64,000 nucleotides of DNA, taken from NCBI GenBank assembly GCA_034435455.1, contig DAOTXL010000002.1, forward strand, positions 41,767 to 105,766, read 5' to 3'. Each line of letters opens with the position of its first letter. Position 1 is the first letter of the stretch. The notes under the pieces were generated by a model. It was not told the origin of the DNA and did no database searches. It saw only the letters and a program-made list of their open reading frames with translations. The DNA is from DAOTXL01 sp034435455. GTDB taxonomy: Bacteria > Chloroflexota > Anaerolineae > JAAYZQ01. Positions 25,235 through 32,307 of this stretch are shown here, one piece after another. The position numbers and the translations under genes are program-made.

Positions 25235-26173
25235 TCATCCTGCAAGCATCCCTCGCACGATCACGTCCACGGCCGTCTCTTCGTCCAGCCCGCGGGCCAT
25301 CAGCGTCTCCAGCTCCTTCTTGTCCACCGTGCCGATGGCCGCCTCGTGGGTGACGTAGGCCCGTGGGTCAGTCACCCTGACCACCGGCACGGCGTTGGCC
25401 ACGGCCTGATCGCGCACAATCTCCACGCAGTCTACATGCCCCCGGGCAAAGGGGGCGTGTCCCTCCGTCGTGCCGATGACCTCGGCCGTCGCCCGGTCGC
25501 GCACGGCGATGCGCGATTTCGCCAGGCCGCGCGCCCCCTCGCCGTTGAGCCGGATCGTCTCCCTGACCGAGATGGCGTCGTCTCCGTAGCCGTAGGCCTT
25601 GGTGACCAACTCGGCCACGCCTCGGGCGGCTACATCCACCACGTAGTCGAATTCCAGTTTGCCCACCCGGCCTGTGGTCAGGGCGAACTCGGTGACGAAT
25701 TGCCCGCCTTCCTCCACCGTGACCTGGGCCCTGGGGATCACCGCGACGCCCCCACCTTCGCCGTGGTAGTGGGTTTCGCGATACTTCATGGCCGCCCCCC
25801 GGCCGATGTGGACCGTGGCCTCCATGAAGTGTACTACCTGCTCGGCGTTGGGGAAGGTGCAGTGGGCAATGAACTCGGCCCGCGCCCCGTCGCCGATCTC
25901 GAACTCGGACAGGATGCGCTGCACCCCCTCCCTGGGGATGACGCCAAAGCAGAGGTGGGCCGGCGTGTCCAAACGGACCCCAGGCTCAACGACCACCCTG
26001 GCCCGCACCCCGTCGGGCAGCTCCTCGGAGGTCAGGTGCACGCCGGCCACCTCATTGCTGCCCAGCACCCGGTTGCCGCTGACCACCAGGCTGGCCACCC
26101 GGGGCGAGCGCAAAAAATGGGGATCGCCTCCTGAACGCTCGTAGGCCTGCAAAATCGCCTCAAGGTCGCTCAT
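25235..26173 (-). CDS. SufB/SufD-like scaffold of a minimal SUF (SMS-like) system
   Basis: The 312-residue protein is the beta-helix core of SufB/SufD without the long N-terminal region. Its last 60 residues keep the family pattern: AYVTHEAAIGTVDKKELETLMARGLDEETAVDVIVRG (shown in part here: THEAAIG, MARGLDEE). Cys are few, one in HCTFPN and one in VDCVEIV. With the SufC-type ATPase just upstream (14-base overlap) it makes a two-gene system like the minimal SmsBC systems of anaerobes, used for Fe-S cluster assembly. Confidence 0.85.
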   Translation of the reverse strand: MSDLEAILQAYERSGGDPHFLRSPRVASLVVSGNRVLGSNEVAGVHLTSEELPDGVRARVVVEPGVRLDTPAHLCFGVIPREGVQRILSEFEIGDGARAEFIAHCTFPNAEQVVHFMEATVHIGRGAAMKYRETHYHGEGGGVAVIPRAQVTVEEGGQFVTEFALTTGRVGKLEFDYVVDVAARGVAELVTKAYGYGDDAISVRETIRLNGEGARGLAKSRIAVRDRATAEVIGTTEGHAPFARGHVDCVEIVRDQAVANAVPVVRVTDPRAYVTHEAAIGTVDKKELETLMARGLDEETAVDVIVRGMLAG

Positions 26174-26915
26174 AAGCTCCTCCGGCCGGCTCCACCGACC
26201 CCGCCACCTCGCACGGCCGGCAGCGCCGGGCGTAGTGATGGCGGACCTCTGCCGGTTCGCCCACGCGCACGACCTCCCCCTCGCACATCAGGGCCGCCAC
26301 GTCGGCCACCGGTACCATCTCGTCGCGGTGGGTGATGAGCAACACCGCCGTGCCCCGCTCCGCCAGGCGGCGGATGAGGCCGGCGATGTCATCCAGCGAC
26401 AGCACATCAATGCCCGAATCCGGTTCGTCCAGGATGGCCAGTTTGGGCTGCATGGCGTACACCGCCGCCAGCTCGATCCGCTTCCGCTCGCCGCCGGACA
26501 GGGCATCGTTGACCGTGCGGCCCAGGTAAGCGGAGGGGGAGAGGGCCACGGCGGCCAACGCTTCTTCCATCTGCCCCCGCGAGGGGTCCTTCATACCCAG
26601 GCGCAAATAGTCCGCGACCTTGAGCCCCTCGAAACGGGCCGGGTCTTGCCAGGCCAGGGTCAGCCCCAGCCGGGCCCGATCGGTGATCGGCAGGCTGGTG
26701 ATCTCCTGCCCATTGAACAGAATGCGCCCTCTGGAAGGGGTATAGCCGGCGCAGCCCATCAGGGTGTAGGCCAGGGACGACTTGCCGGAGCCGTTGCGGC
26801 CCAGCAGGCCGTACACCTGGCCGGGCGCGACCGCCAGGTCCACCCCGCGCAGGATCTCCTGCCCGCCGCGTTCCAGGTGCAGGCCGTTCACCTGCAGAAT
26901 GTGACCGTCGTTCAT
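26160..26915 (-). CDS. SufC-like ABC ATPase
   Basis: The 251-residue ATPase has Walker A GRNGSGKSS (about 38-46), signature LSGGERKR (about 142-149) and Walker B LAILDEPDSGID (about 161-172), with the SufC-type DSGID after the glutamate. The C-terminal tail has Cys in RRCRPCEV, possibly metal binding. GAGGAGCTGAGGAG precedes the ATG at 26915. It energises the scaffold encoded by the overlapping downstream gene. The 173 bases upstream hold no gene I can support. Confidence 0.87.
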   Translation of the reverse strand: MNDGHILQVNGLHLERGGQEILRGVDLAVAPGQVYGLLGRNGSGKSSLAYTLMGCAGYTPSRGRILFNGQEITSLPITDRARLGLTLAWQDPARFEGLKVADYLRLGMKDPSRGQMEEALAAVALSPSAYLGRTVNDALSGGERKRIELAAVYAMQPKLAILDEPDSGIDVLSLDDIAGLIRRLAERGTAVLLITHRDEMVPVADVAALMCEGEVVRVGEPAEVRHHYARRCRPCEVAGSVEPAGGAYERP

Positions 26916-27088
26916 TCTCCTCAGCTCCTCGTTGTCCCATACCTCCGCAAGAACTCGTCGGCCGACATCCAGACCTCTGTCTGGCGTAGCGCGGTAGGTC
27001 GCCGGCGGCGCAGGCTTGTAAACCCACATGATCCACCAGGTGTAGAAATTCTCCCAGAATTTGCCAAACAGCTACGCAACCATTCAAA

Positions 27089-27865
27089 TTAGCTATCCCC
27101 GCCCCTGCCCTCCAGGCCCAGGGCCCGCGGCCGACCCGTCCCACCGTAGCGCACCTGGACGACCTCGGCCAGGATGGCCAGGGCGATCTCTTCCGGGCTA
27201 CGCCCGCCCAGGTCCAGCCCGATGGGGGCGCGGACCTGCGCCAGCCGCTCCTCGGGCACGCCATCAGCCCGAAGGTGACCAAAGATGGTCTGCACTTTGC
27301 GCCGGCTGCCGATCATGCCCACGTAGGCCGCCGGCGTGTCCAGCACCTGACGCAGCGTCTGCTCGTCGGTGAGGTGGGTCTGGGTGATGATGACCACGTA
27401 CGTCCAGGGTGTGATCGCCGTCGGGTCGAACTGCGGCACGGTCGCCCGCTCCGGCTGCACGTCCACCACCTGGACGTGAAAGCCAACGATGCGCCCCATC
27501 TCGGCCAGGGGGCAACCCAGGTGTCCGCCGCCGACGATGAGCAGGGTGGGGATGGGATTATAGACTTCGATGAAAAAGGTCACATCCCCACCGCACAGCG
27601 TCCCCAGCGCATCCGGCCCCTCCTCGCGCAGCGTGGAGTGAAACAGCCGCGACCGGCCCTCCTCCAGGGCAGCCACGGCCTCCTCACGCACCCGCTGCTC
27701 CAGTTCGCCCCCGCCGACGTTGCCCACGGCGTCGCCATTGAGCCGCACCAACAGTTTAAAGCCCACCTGCGCCGGCGACGCCCCCGTCACGTCTACCACT
27801 GTCGCCAGGGCCACCGGCTCGTTGCGCTCCAGCGCCTCGTTCAGCGCAGCAATCACGTCTCTCAC
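27089..27865 (-). CDS. XdhC/CoxI-family molybdenum enzyme maturation protein
   Basis: The 258-residue protein has the XdhC N-terminal domain (GNVGGGELEQRV near 48-59, where many members read GGCVE), a Rossmann domain with VGGGHLGCPLA near 110-120, MIGSRRK near 183-189 and IGLDLGGRSPEEIALAILAE near the end. XdhC proteins deliver sulfurated molybdenum cofactor to xanthine dehydrogenase-type enzymes. No such enzyme lies in the window, so it may serve another enzyme here. GTG start at 27865 with GAGGGAGGG in front. Confidence 0.85.
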   Translation of the reverse strand: MRDVIAALNEALERNEPVALATVVDVTGASPAQVGFKLLVRLNGDAVGNVGGGELEQRVREEAVAALEEGRSRLFHSTLREEGPDALGTLCGGDVTFFIEVYNPIPTLLIVGGGHLGCPLAEMGRIVGFHVQVVDVQPERATVPQFDPTAITPWTYVVIITQTHLTDEQTLRQVLDTPAAYVGMIGSRRKVQTIFGHLRADGVPEERLAQVRAPIGLDLGGRSPEEIALAILAEVVQVRYGGTGRPRALGLEGRGGDS

Positions 27866-27913
27866 AGTCCCTCCCTCATCTCCAATGGACGATGTCCCCC
27901 ACCTTTACGCCCC

Positions 27914-28144
27914 TCAAGACAGCTCCTTGAGATAGCGGATCGGCACGTCGAACTCGATCCGGAACCGTCCATAGTCCTGGATATAGAACGTGAACTCCTG
28001 GCTGGCGGGTCGCAGGGCGTTCCAGAGGTCCCACGGCACATAAATGGTGCCGTAGCGCCGGGCGAACTCGCCGATCTGGATGGCCAGATAGTCCTCTGGA
28101 TTGTCAGGTTGGCCCAACCGACCGGTTGGGACCTCGGCAGCCAC
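27914..28144 (-). CDS. Conserved-looking small protein, unknown
   Basis: The 76-residue product starts with GTG immediately after the stop of a 32-codon frame. It is rich in aromatic residues (FARRYGTIYVPWDLWNA; FTFYIQDYGRF). No family is recognised. The start is uncertain because no clear ribosome binding site precedes it and a stop lies directly upstream in frame; translation may depend on coupling to the short frame upstream. Confidence 0.5.
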   Translation of the reverse strand: MAAEVPTGRLGQPDNPEDYLAIQIGEFARRYGTIYVPWDLWNALRPASQEFTFYIQDYGRFRIEFDVPIRYLKELS

Positions 28145-28147
28145 TCA

Positions 28148-28246
28148 TCAATCTACGACCAGCAATTGGCGGGTGATGGTCAGCGCCCCCCCCTGTTCTT
28201 TCAGGTACTGCTTGAGCCAGTTGGATTTGGTCTTGGCCAGAATCAT
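28148..28246 (-). CDS. Possible 32-residue protein
   Basis: An ATG at 28246 follows GAGGAGG at four bases and opens a 32-codon frame (MILAKTKSNWLKQYLKEQGG...), ending in TGA one base pair from the GTG of the next gene. The basic amphipathic sequence and ribosome binding site support expression. It might instead be the true N-terminus of the downstream gene separated by a frameshift; the sequence does not decide this. Confidence 0.4.
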   Translation of the reverse strand: MILAKTKSNWLKQYLKEQGGALTITRQLLVVD

Positions 28247-28258
28247 CCATCCTCCTCG

Positions 28259-28786
28259 TCACCGGCCCAGCCGGGCCAGCGTCTCCCGGGGTGGGAAGCG
28301 GATGGCCCCCCGCCTGCACACCTTCACACAGGCATCGCAGCCAACCAGGCAGTTGAAGGGAGCGACGACGATGGCCTGGTGGCCGGCCTCGTCCAGTTCG
28401 TATACCCCGTAAGTGCAGAAGGTCAGGCAGTCACCGCAGCCATCGCAGCGGTCGGGATAGATAGTCGGGTACCACGGTATCTGCTCGCGGGGTTTGCCCT
28501 GCCAGGTGCGGGGCGGCAGCGTCTGGGGGCGCTTCTCCGCCCCCTGGCCCTCCTTCTCTCGCTCCTTCCAGTAGCGGCGATACTCCCGGAGCAGCGCCTC
28601 CTCGTACAGCGGCCGGGCTTTGGGAAAGACATAATTCTCCCGCTCGACCCTCTCCAGCAGCAGCGGGGCCAGGCCCGGCTCCGGGGCGCGACCCTGGCTG
28701 CGCAGCTCGTCGAACAGCTCCTGCAGCCCCCACAGCCCCACCATCTGCTCGCCGATCAGGATCTGCCGGAAACTCAATTGCGCCAC
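28259..28786 (-). CDS. Dicluster ferredoxin with an uncharacterised N-terminal domain
   Basis: The 175-residue product has an N-terminal domain (1-75) shared with the protein at 24845-25153, a basic linker, then two 4Fe-4S sites: Cys114/117/120/124 and Cys146/150/153/157. The second has one extra residue between its first two cysteines. GTG at 28786 with GAGGAGG at seven bases is preferred over a start 16 codons upstream. It probably carries electrons for the radical SAM proteins or other enzymes of the cluster. Confidence 0.8.
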   Translation of the reverse strand: MAQLSFRQILIGEQMVGLWGLQELFDELRSQGRAPEPGLAPLLLERVERENYVFPKARPLYEEALLREYRRYWKEREKEGQGAEKRPQTLPPRTWQGKPREQIPWYPTIYPDRCDGCGDCLTFCTYGVYELDEAGHQAIVVAPFNCLVGCDACVKVCRRGAIRFPPRETLARLGR

Positions 28787-28840
28787 CGAACCGCCTCCTC
28801 TCCCGCCCGACAGCTCCCTCTCTGCCGGCGGCACATTTCC

Positions 28841-29392
28841 TTACCCCTCCCGCCGGCCAATGGCCGGCAGATCGACCGCCAGCAGGTCTGCCAGTTGCGC
28901 CTGTTGTTCGGCATATTGGGGTTCGCTCAGCAACGGGCAGTCCTGCAACTGCACCTGGCCGGCTACCAGCTTGTTGGCAAAGACAAAGCAGGTAGCCTGG
29001 CCGCAGGCCTTGCAGTTGGTGCGGGGCAGCAGCTTATAGACCTCCATCAACCCCGGCCGGCGGCGCACCTCGTAGCTCGGTTCGATCTCGGCCCGCTGCT
29101 CCCAGGTGCGGTTGACCAGTCGGATCAGCCCTTCGACCTCCTGGATGGCTGCGTCCCGGTCAGGAACATTGCTGACGGCGATTTCGTAAGGGTGAAACGC
29201 AATGTTGTGCCCGCCCTTCTTCCAGGTCAGAGCAGGGGCAGCGACATTATAGACCGCGCCGCGCAGGGTCGCGTTCAGGTAAGGCAACACCTCGCGGATG
29301 TCGGTCACCAACCGGGCGACGGCGCTGAACCGCTCTGCCCCCGGATCACAGGGTGGGGTGGACACTTCCAGGTCGTACTTTTCGATCAACAT
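28841..29392 (-). CDS. CdhD-like single-cluster Fe-S protein, second copy
   Basis: The 183-residue product is a paralogue of 22315-22845: VLPYLNATLRGAVYNV near 35-50, RAEIEPSYEVRRR near 100-112 and the cluster motif Cys127, Cys130, Cys135, Cys152. It sits beside the dicluster ferredoxin, whereas the first copy sits beside the radical SAM proteins. ATG at 29392 with GGAGGAAAG in front; the longer open frame overlaps the hydrolase gene and is not needed. Confidence 0.78.
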   Translation of the reverse strand: MLIEKYDLEVSTPPCDPGAERFSAVARLVTDIREVLPYLNATLRGAVYNVAAPALTWKKGGHNIAFHPYEIAVSNVPDRDAAIQEVEGLIRLVNRTWEQRAEIEPSYEVRRRPGLMEVYKLLPRTNCKACGQATCFVFANKLVAGQVQLQDCPLLSEPQYAEQQAQLADLLAVDLPAIGRREG

Positions 29393-29396
29393 CAGA

Positions 29397-30635
29397 CTAT
29401 CTTTCCTCCCACGAGTTCTCCTCAAACACCGGCACCCGGCCCTCGGCCACGCAGCGGTGGGCGAAGAGGTACATCCCCGCCGACCAGGCCTGGTGCGGAT
29501 ATCCCATCGGCCGACCTGTGCGGCCGTGGCACCACTCGTTGAACTCCCACTCTTCCTCGATCCCCAGCCGATTGACCTCGGCCAGCCTCTCCAGTTGTCG
29601 CCGCGCCTCCTCCAGGCGCCCGGCCTTGACCAGCGCAGCGACGTAAAAGCCGCCGACAAAGGGCCAGATGCCGCCGTTGTGATACTGCTCGGGCAGGTTC
29701 AGGTTGTTGTTGCGATAGTACTCGCGCCAGTCTTTGTTGCCCGGATGGATGACCGGGTGCAGCACCCGCACCGGGTACGGTTCGGCGATGCCCACCTGGT
29801 GTAGATAGTCCAGGATGCGCCGCTCCTGGGCCGGGTTAGCCACGCCGAACAGCACCGCCAGCAGGTTGCCGAATACGTCGCAATAGTCGCCATAGTCGCG
29901 AAAGGCGACGTAGGGCAGGAAGAAGGGTCGCTTGACCAGCACCGGGTCCACCTGGCTAAGAGTGTGCCGCCACTCGCCATGGCCCGGGCAGGTCGGCCCC
30001 CATTCTTCGGCGTTCTCCGGCCCCACCCACAGCACGATACGCAGCTTGTGCCGCACGTCGGCGGCCATCTCGGCATAACGCGATCCATCCTTCTCCAGGG
30101 TGTCAGCCATGACGGTCATGGCCCGCAGCGCCGCATACCACAGGACATTATCGTACAGGATATTGAAGCGGTTGGCAAGCAGGTCGGCCCAGTCGGCGGC
30201 CTCGTGCACCTCCAGCAGGCCGCAGCCGTTCGAGTCCTGGTAGCGCAGCCACAGCAGCGCCCGCTCCAGAGAGGGCCAGTGCGCCCGCAGGGAATCGGCG
30301 TCGCCGGTCATCTGGTGGTTGATATAGTGGCCGACGATGTACCACAGGTTCGAGTCCACCGAGCCGGCATTGGTGTGGTCCAGCCGGCCCGTGGCGACGC
30401 TGACGTTGTTGGGGATGGCCCCCAGTTCCGACTGCTGACCGGCCAGGGTGTGCAGCGAGGTGCGCAGGCAACCCTCGTGACCGGCGGTCAGGCTGGCTCC
30501 CAGGCCGGTAATGACGCTGTCCCGCGCCCAGACGTGGGGGTAACCCTCCGGCGAGGCCATCAATCCCAGCGGGCTGCATTCGCGGCCCAGCACGTCCTCG
30601 GCTTTTTCTAACGCCATTTCAGTCAAGTTGCTCAT
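29397..30635 (-). CDS. Glycoside hydrolase, alpha-alpha barrel (GH100 invertase / debranching-like)
   Basis: The 412-residue protein has motifs of (alpha/alpha)6-barrel sugar hydrolases: YPHVWARDSVITGLG near 32-46, HEAADWADLLANRF near 143-156 (acid Asp) and NGGIWPFVGGF near 332-342 with EEWEFNEWCHG near 364-374. Such patterns occur in neutral/alkaline invertases and amylo-glucosidases. No signal peptide is seen, so it acts in the cytoplasm, probably on sucrose or a storage sugar. Its place between Fe-S genes is odd; the four-base gap indicates co-transcription. Confidence 0.72.
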   Translation of the reverse strand: MSNLTEMALEKAEDVLGRECSPLGLMASPEGYPHVWARDSVITGLGASLTAGHEGCLRTSLHTLAGQQSELGAIPNNVSVATGRLDHTNAGSVDSNLWYIVGHYINHQMTGDADSLRAHWPSLERALLWLRYQDSNGCGLLEVHEAADWADLLANRFNILYDNVLWYAALRAMTVMADTLEKDGSRYAEMAADVRHKLRIVLWVGPENAEEWGPTCPGHGEWRHTLSQVDPVLVKRPFFLPYVAFRDYGDYCDVFGNLLAVLFGVANPAQERRILDYLHQVGIAEPYPVRVLHPVIHPGNKDWREYYRNNNLNLPEQYHNGGIWPFVGGFYVAALVKAGRLEEARRQLERLAEVNRLGIEEEWEFNEWCHGRTGRPMGYPHQAWSAGMYLFAHRCVAEGRVPVFEENSWEER

Positions 30636-30867
30636 GTTCTTGCCACCCTTGCGGCTCCTCGCCGGGGTCAGGCGCTGGCTGTTCTCCCCGGTAACGGCGC
30701 TTCATGGCCCGCAGGGCCAGGACCATCGCCGCCAGCGGCCAGAAATGCAGGATCATCGGCGCGCCGCAGTCAGGGCAGGGCAGCATCCCCACCCCCAGCA
30801 AGGCCCCGGCGGCCAACCACCACTTGGCCGTGGATGCTGCGAGCCGTTTGCGCATTCGCTCGATCAC
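30619..30867 (-). CDS. Small membrane protein, unknown
   Basis: The 82-residue product (GTG start at 30867, GAGGAGGAG in front) has one or two hydrophobic helices (about 15-50) with a CPDCG pair between them, and a charged proline-rich tail. Its stop overlaps the start of the hydrolase gene by 17 bases. The CPDC pair may be a metal or redox site. No family recognised. Confidence 0.6.
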   Translation of the reverse strand: MIERMRKRLAASTAKWWLAAGALLGVGMLPCPDCGAPMILHFWPLAAMVLALRAMKRRYRGEQPAPDPGEEPQGWQEHEQLD

Positions 30868-30947
30868 AGATTCTCCTCCTCGCGACGACCCGGTCGCGCA
30901 GGCTACGCCGTCGGTCCCCACCACGATGTGGGCCGGATCGGATTCCT

Positions 30948-31220
30948 TTACCCCTGCATCCAGGCCGGGTTCCAGGGCTCATCGAGCAGGGTTACTTTGG
31001 CCTCCTTCACCCCCGGCACGGCGGCCACCGCCCGCCGAGCCTGCTCGGTGATGAATCCGGCCAGCGGGCAAAAGGGCGCCGTCAATACCATCTTGACCTC
31101 GACGTTGCCTTCGTCGTCCAGCTCGATGTGACGAACCATCCCCATGTCCACCACGCTCATGCCGATTTCTGGGTCTATCACCGGCCGCAGGGCCTCACGA
31201 ATTTGTGCTTCTGTTACCAT
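30948..31220 (-). CDS. DUF59/MIP18-family Fe-S assembly protein (PaaD/SufT-like)
   Basis: The 90-residue protein has the family signature VIDPEIGMSVVDMGMVR (about 14-30) and TAPFCPLAGFI (about 47-57) with the conserved Cys. Stand-alone members help Fe-S protein maturation. The same domain opens the Mrp-like ATPase at 36486-37559, so the two may be partners. GGAGAG precedes ATG. Confidence 0.85.
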   Translation of the reverse strand: MVTEAQIREALRPVIDPEIGMSVVDMGMVRHIELDDEGNVEVKMVLTAPFCPLAGFITEQARRAVAAVPGVKEAKVTLLDEPWNPAWMQG

Positions 31221-31264
31221 ATCACTCTCCTTTATAACTACCTCGACAATGGTGGCAAATTCCA

Positions 31265-31699
31265 TCAATCCTGGTCTCCCTTCGCCAGCTCGCCCTGCAC
31301 CGCCACGCCGTCGAGCAAGGTGTTGGTCACCGTGCCCCACTTGAAAGCCACCTCGTGCAGTTTCTCCAGCCTGTCCGGCGGTTCGGGGCTATCCAGCAGC
31401 AGGCGATAGCGAATCTGGACGAGGCCCGGCGGTTCGTCGCGGCGGTCGCCCTCGACCTCGACGCGCACGCCGTCCACCTGCAGGCGCATCTTGGCCGCCA
31501 GGGCGTTGACGTTGGTGACCAGGCACACCCCCAGCGCAGCCAGCAACGTCTCGGCGGCGTTGAAACCGGCCCTCGGGTCGCCGCGGCGCACGCCCAGCGT
31601 CAGCGTGTGGCCATGGGACGAGGCCTGGGCATGGGCCTCGTCCTGGCGTTCTATGCTCACTCGATAGGTACGGAAGGGATCGGCCTTTTTCCTGTCCAT
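31265..31699 (-). CDS. OsmC/YhfA-family protein
   Basis: The 144-residue protein shows the OsmC fold pattern: GFNAAETLLAALGVCLVTNV (residues about 45-64), with the conserved Cys in GVCL, and the C-terminal second half with one DSPEP turn. A second Cys of the peroxidase pair is absent, so it is more like the YhfA/sulfur-transfer group than a hydroperoxide reductase. Neighbours deal with sulfur and thiols. Confidence 0.82.
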   Translation of the reverse strand: MDRKKADPFRTYRVSIERQDEAHAQASSHGHTLTLGVRRGDPRAGFNAAETLLAALGVCLVTNVNALAAKMRLQVDGVRVEVEGDRRDEPPGLVQIRYRLLLDSPEPPDRLEKLHEVAFKWGTVTNTLLDGVAVQGELAKGDQD

Positions 31700-31783
31700 T
31701 TGCTTGTTTCTTTGCCCCAGCGCGGTGCGAACCGCTGCGTTGGCTGGCCCGGCAGCCAGGAAAACGGAGTAAGAACGATAGGC

Positions 31784-32242
31784 TTAGCGAATGACCATCA
31801 CCGGGCAGGGCGCGTGCTTGGTCACGTTCTCCACCGTGTTGCCCAGCAGCAAGGCCCTCACCCCCCGTTTGCCGTGGGCGCCCAGGACGATCATGTTTAC
31901 GTCCAGCTCCTCGGCCGCGGCCACGATCTGGCGCCAGGGCACACCGATCCGCACCACCGGTTCGACCTCCACACCGGCGGCACGGATCGCGGCGATTTCC
32001 CCGGCCAACCGCTCCCGTACCACCTCAGTTAACCGGGCTTCCGTCCAGGCTTCGGCCTCGGCCAGATCGGCCCCGCTGACCTCCGGCGTCACTACATCGG
32101 CCAGCACGGGCACGTCGGCCACGTCTACCACGGCCAGAGCGAACAGCTTGCCGCTGCTGCACTGCGCGCAGTGGATCGCCCAGTCCCGAGCATGGGTCGC
32201 ATGTTCGGAAAAGTCGGTTGCCCACAGGATACGCTTGAACAT
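31784..32242 (-). CDS. Universal stress protein, single domain
   Basis: The 152-residue UspA-type protein begins MFKRILWATDFSEHA and has the nucleotide-binding end GAHGKRGVRALLLGNTVENVTKHAPCPVMVIR (short motif GxHGxxG...GNTVENV). It probably binds ATP. A two-domain relative lies at 45567-46466. Both stand next to arsenite or related carriers, which suggests a stress role linked to transport. Confidence 0.88.
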   Translation of the reverse strand: MFKRILWATDFSEHATHARDWAIHCAQCSSGKLFALAVVDVADVPVLADVVTPEVSGADLAEAEAWTEARLTEVVRERLAGEIAAIRAAGVEVEPVVRIGVPWRQIVAAAEELDVNMIVLGAHGKRGVRALLLGNTVENVTKHAPCPVMVIR

Positions 32243-32267
32243 CGTCCACCTCGGGTTTCACCACGAT

Positions 32268-32305
32268 GTGCCAGCCCACCCTGGCTTCGCCGCACGGGCT
32301 GGCAC
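32268..32305 (-). terminator. Hairpin after the BASS transporter gene
   Basis: Ten-base perfect arms GTGCCAGCCC (32268-32277) and GGGCTGGCAC (32296-32305) enclose an 18-base loop, three bases beyond the transporter's stop on the minus strand. There is no T-run, so it may protect the transcript end instead of ending transcription. Confidence 0.45.
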
Positions 32306-32307
32306 GT

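Noticed and set aside
26916..27088. Possible short gene upstream of the SufC-like ATPase (an open frame of about 50 codons ending in MSADEFLRRYG...)
   Set aside because: It has no proper start or ribosome binding site, and the composition is not convincing. It was left as an intergenic stretch.
27275..29542. Long plus-strand open frame (755 codons) and similar ones at 6250-8073, 37580-39535 and, on the minus strand, 56695-58572
   Set aside because: They lie opposite well-supported genes, have His/Gln/Gly/Arg-rich low-complexity products and no family features. They are shadows of GC-rich third codon positions.
31231..31258. TTGCCA-16-TATAAA as promoter of the DUF59 gene
   Set aside because: Transcription would start inside or after the ribosome binding site, leaving no leader, so it is unlikely to be used.
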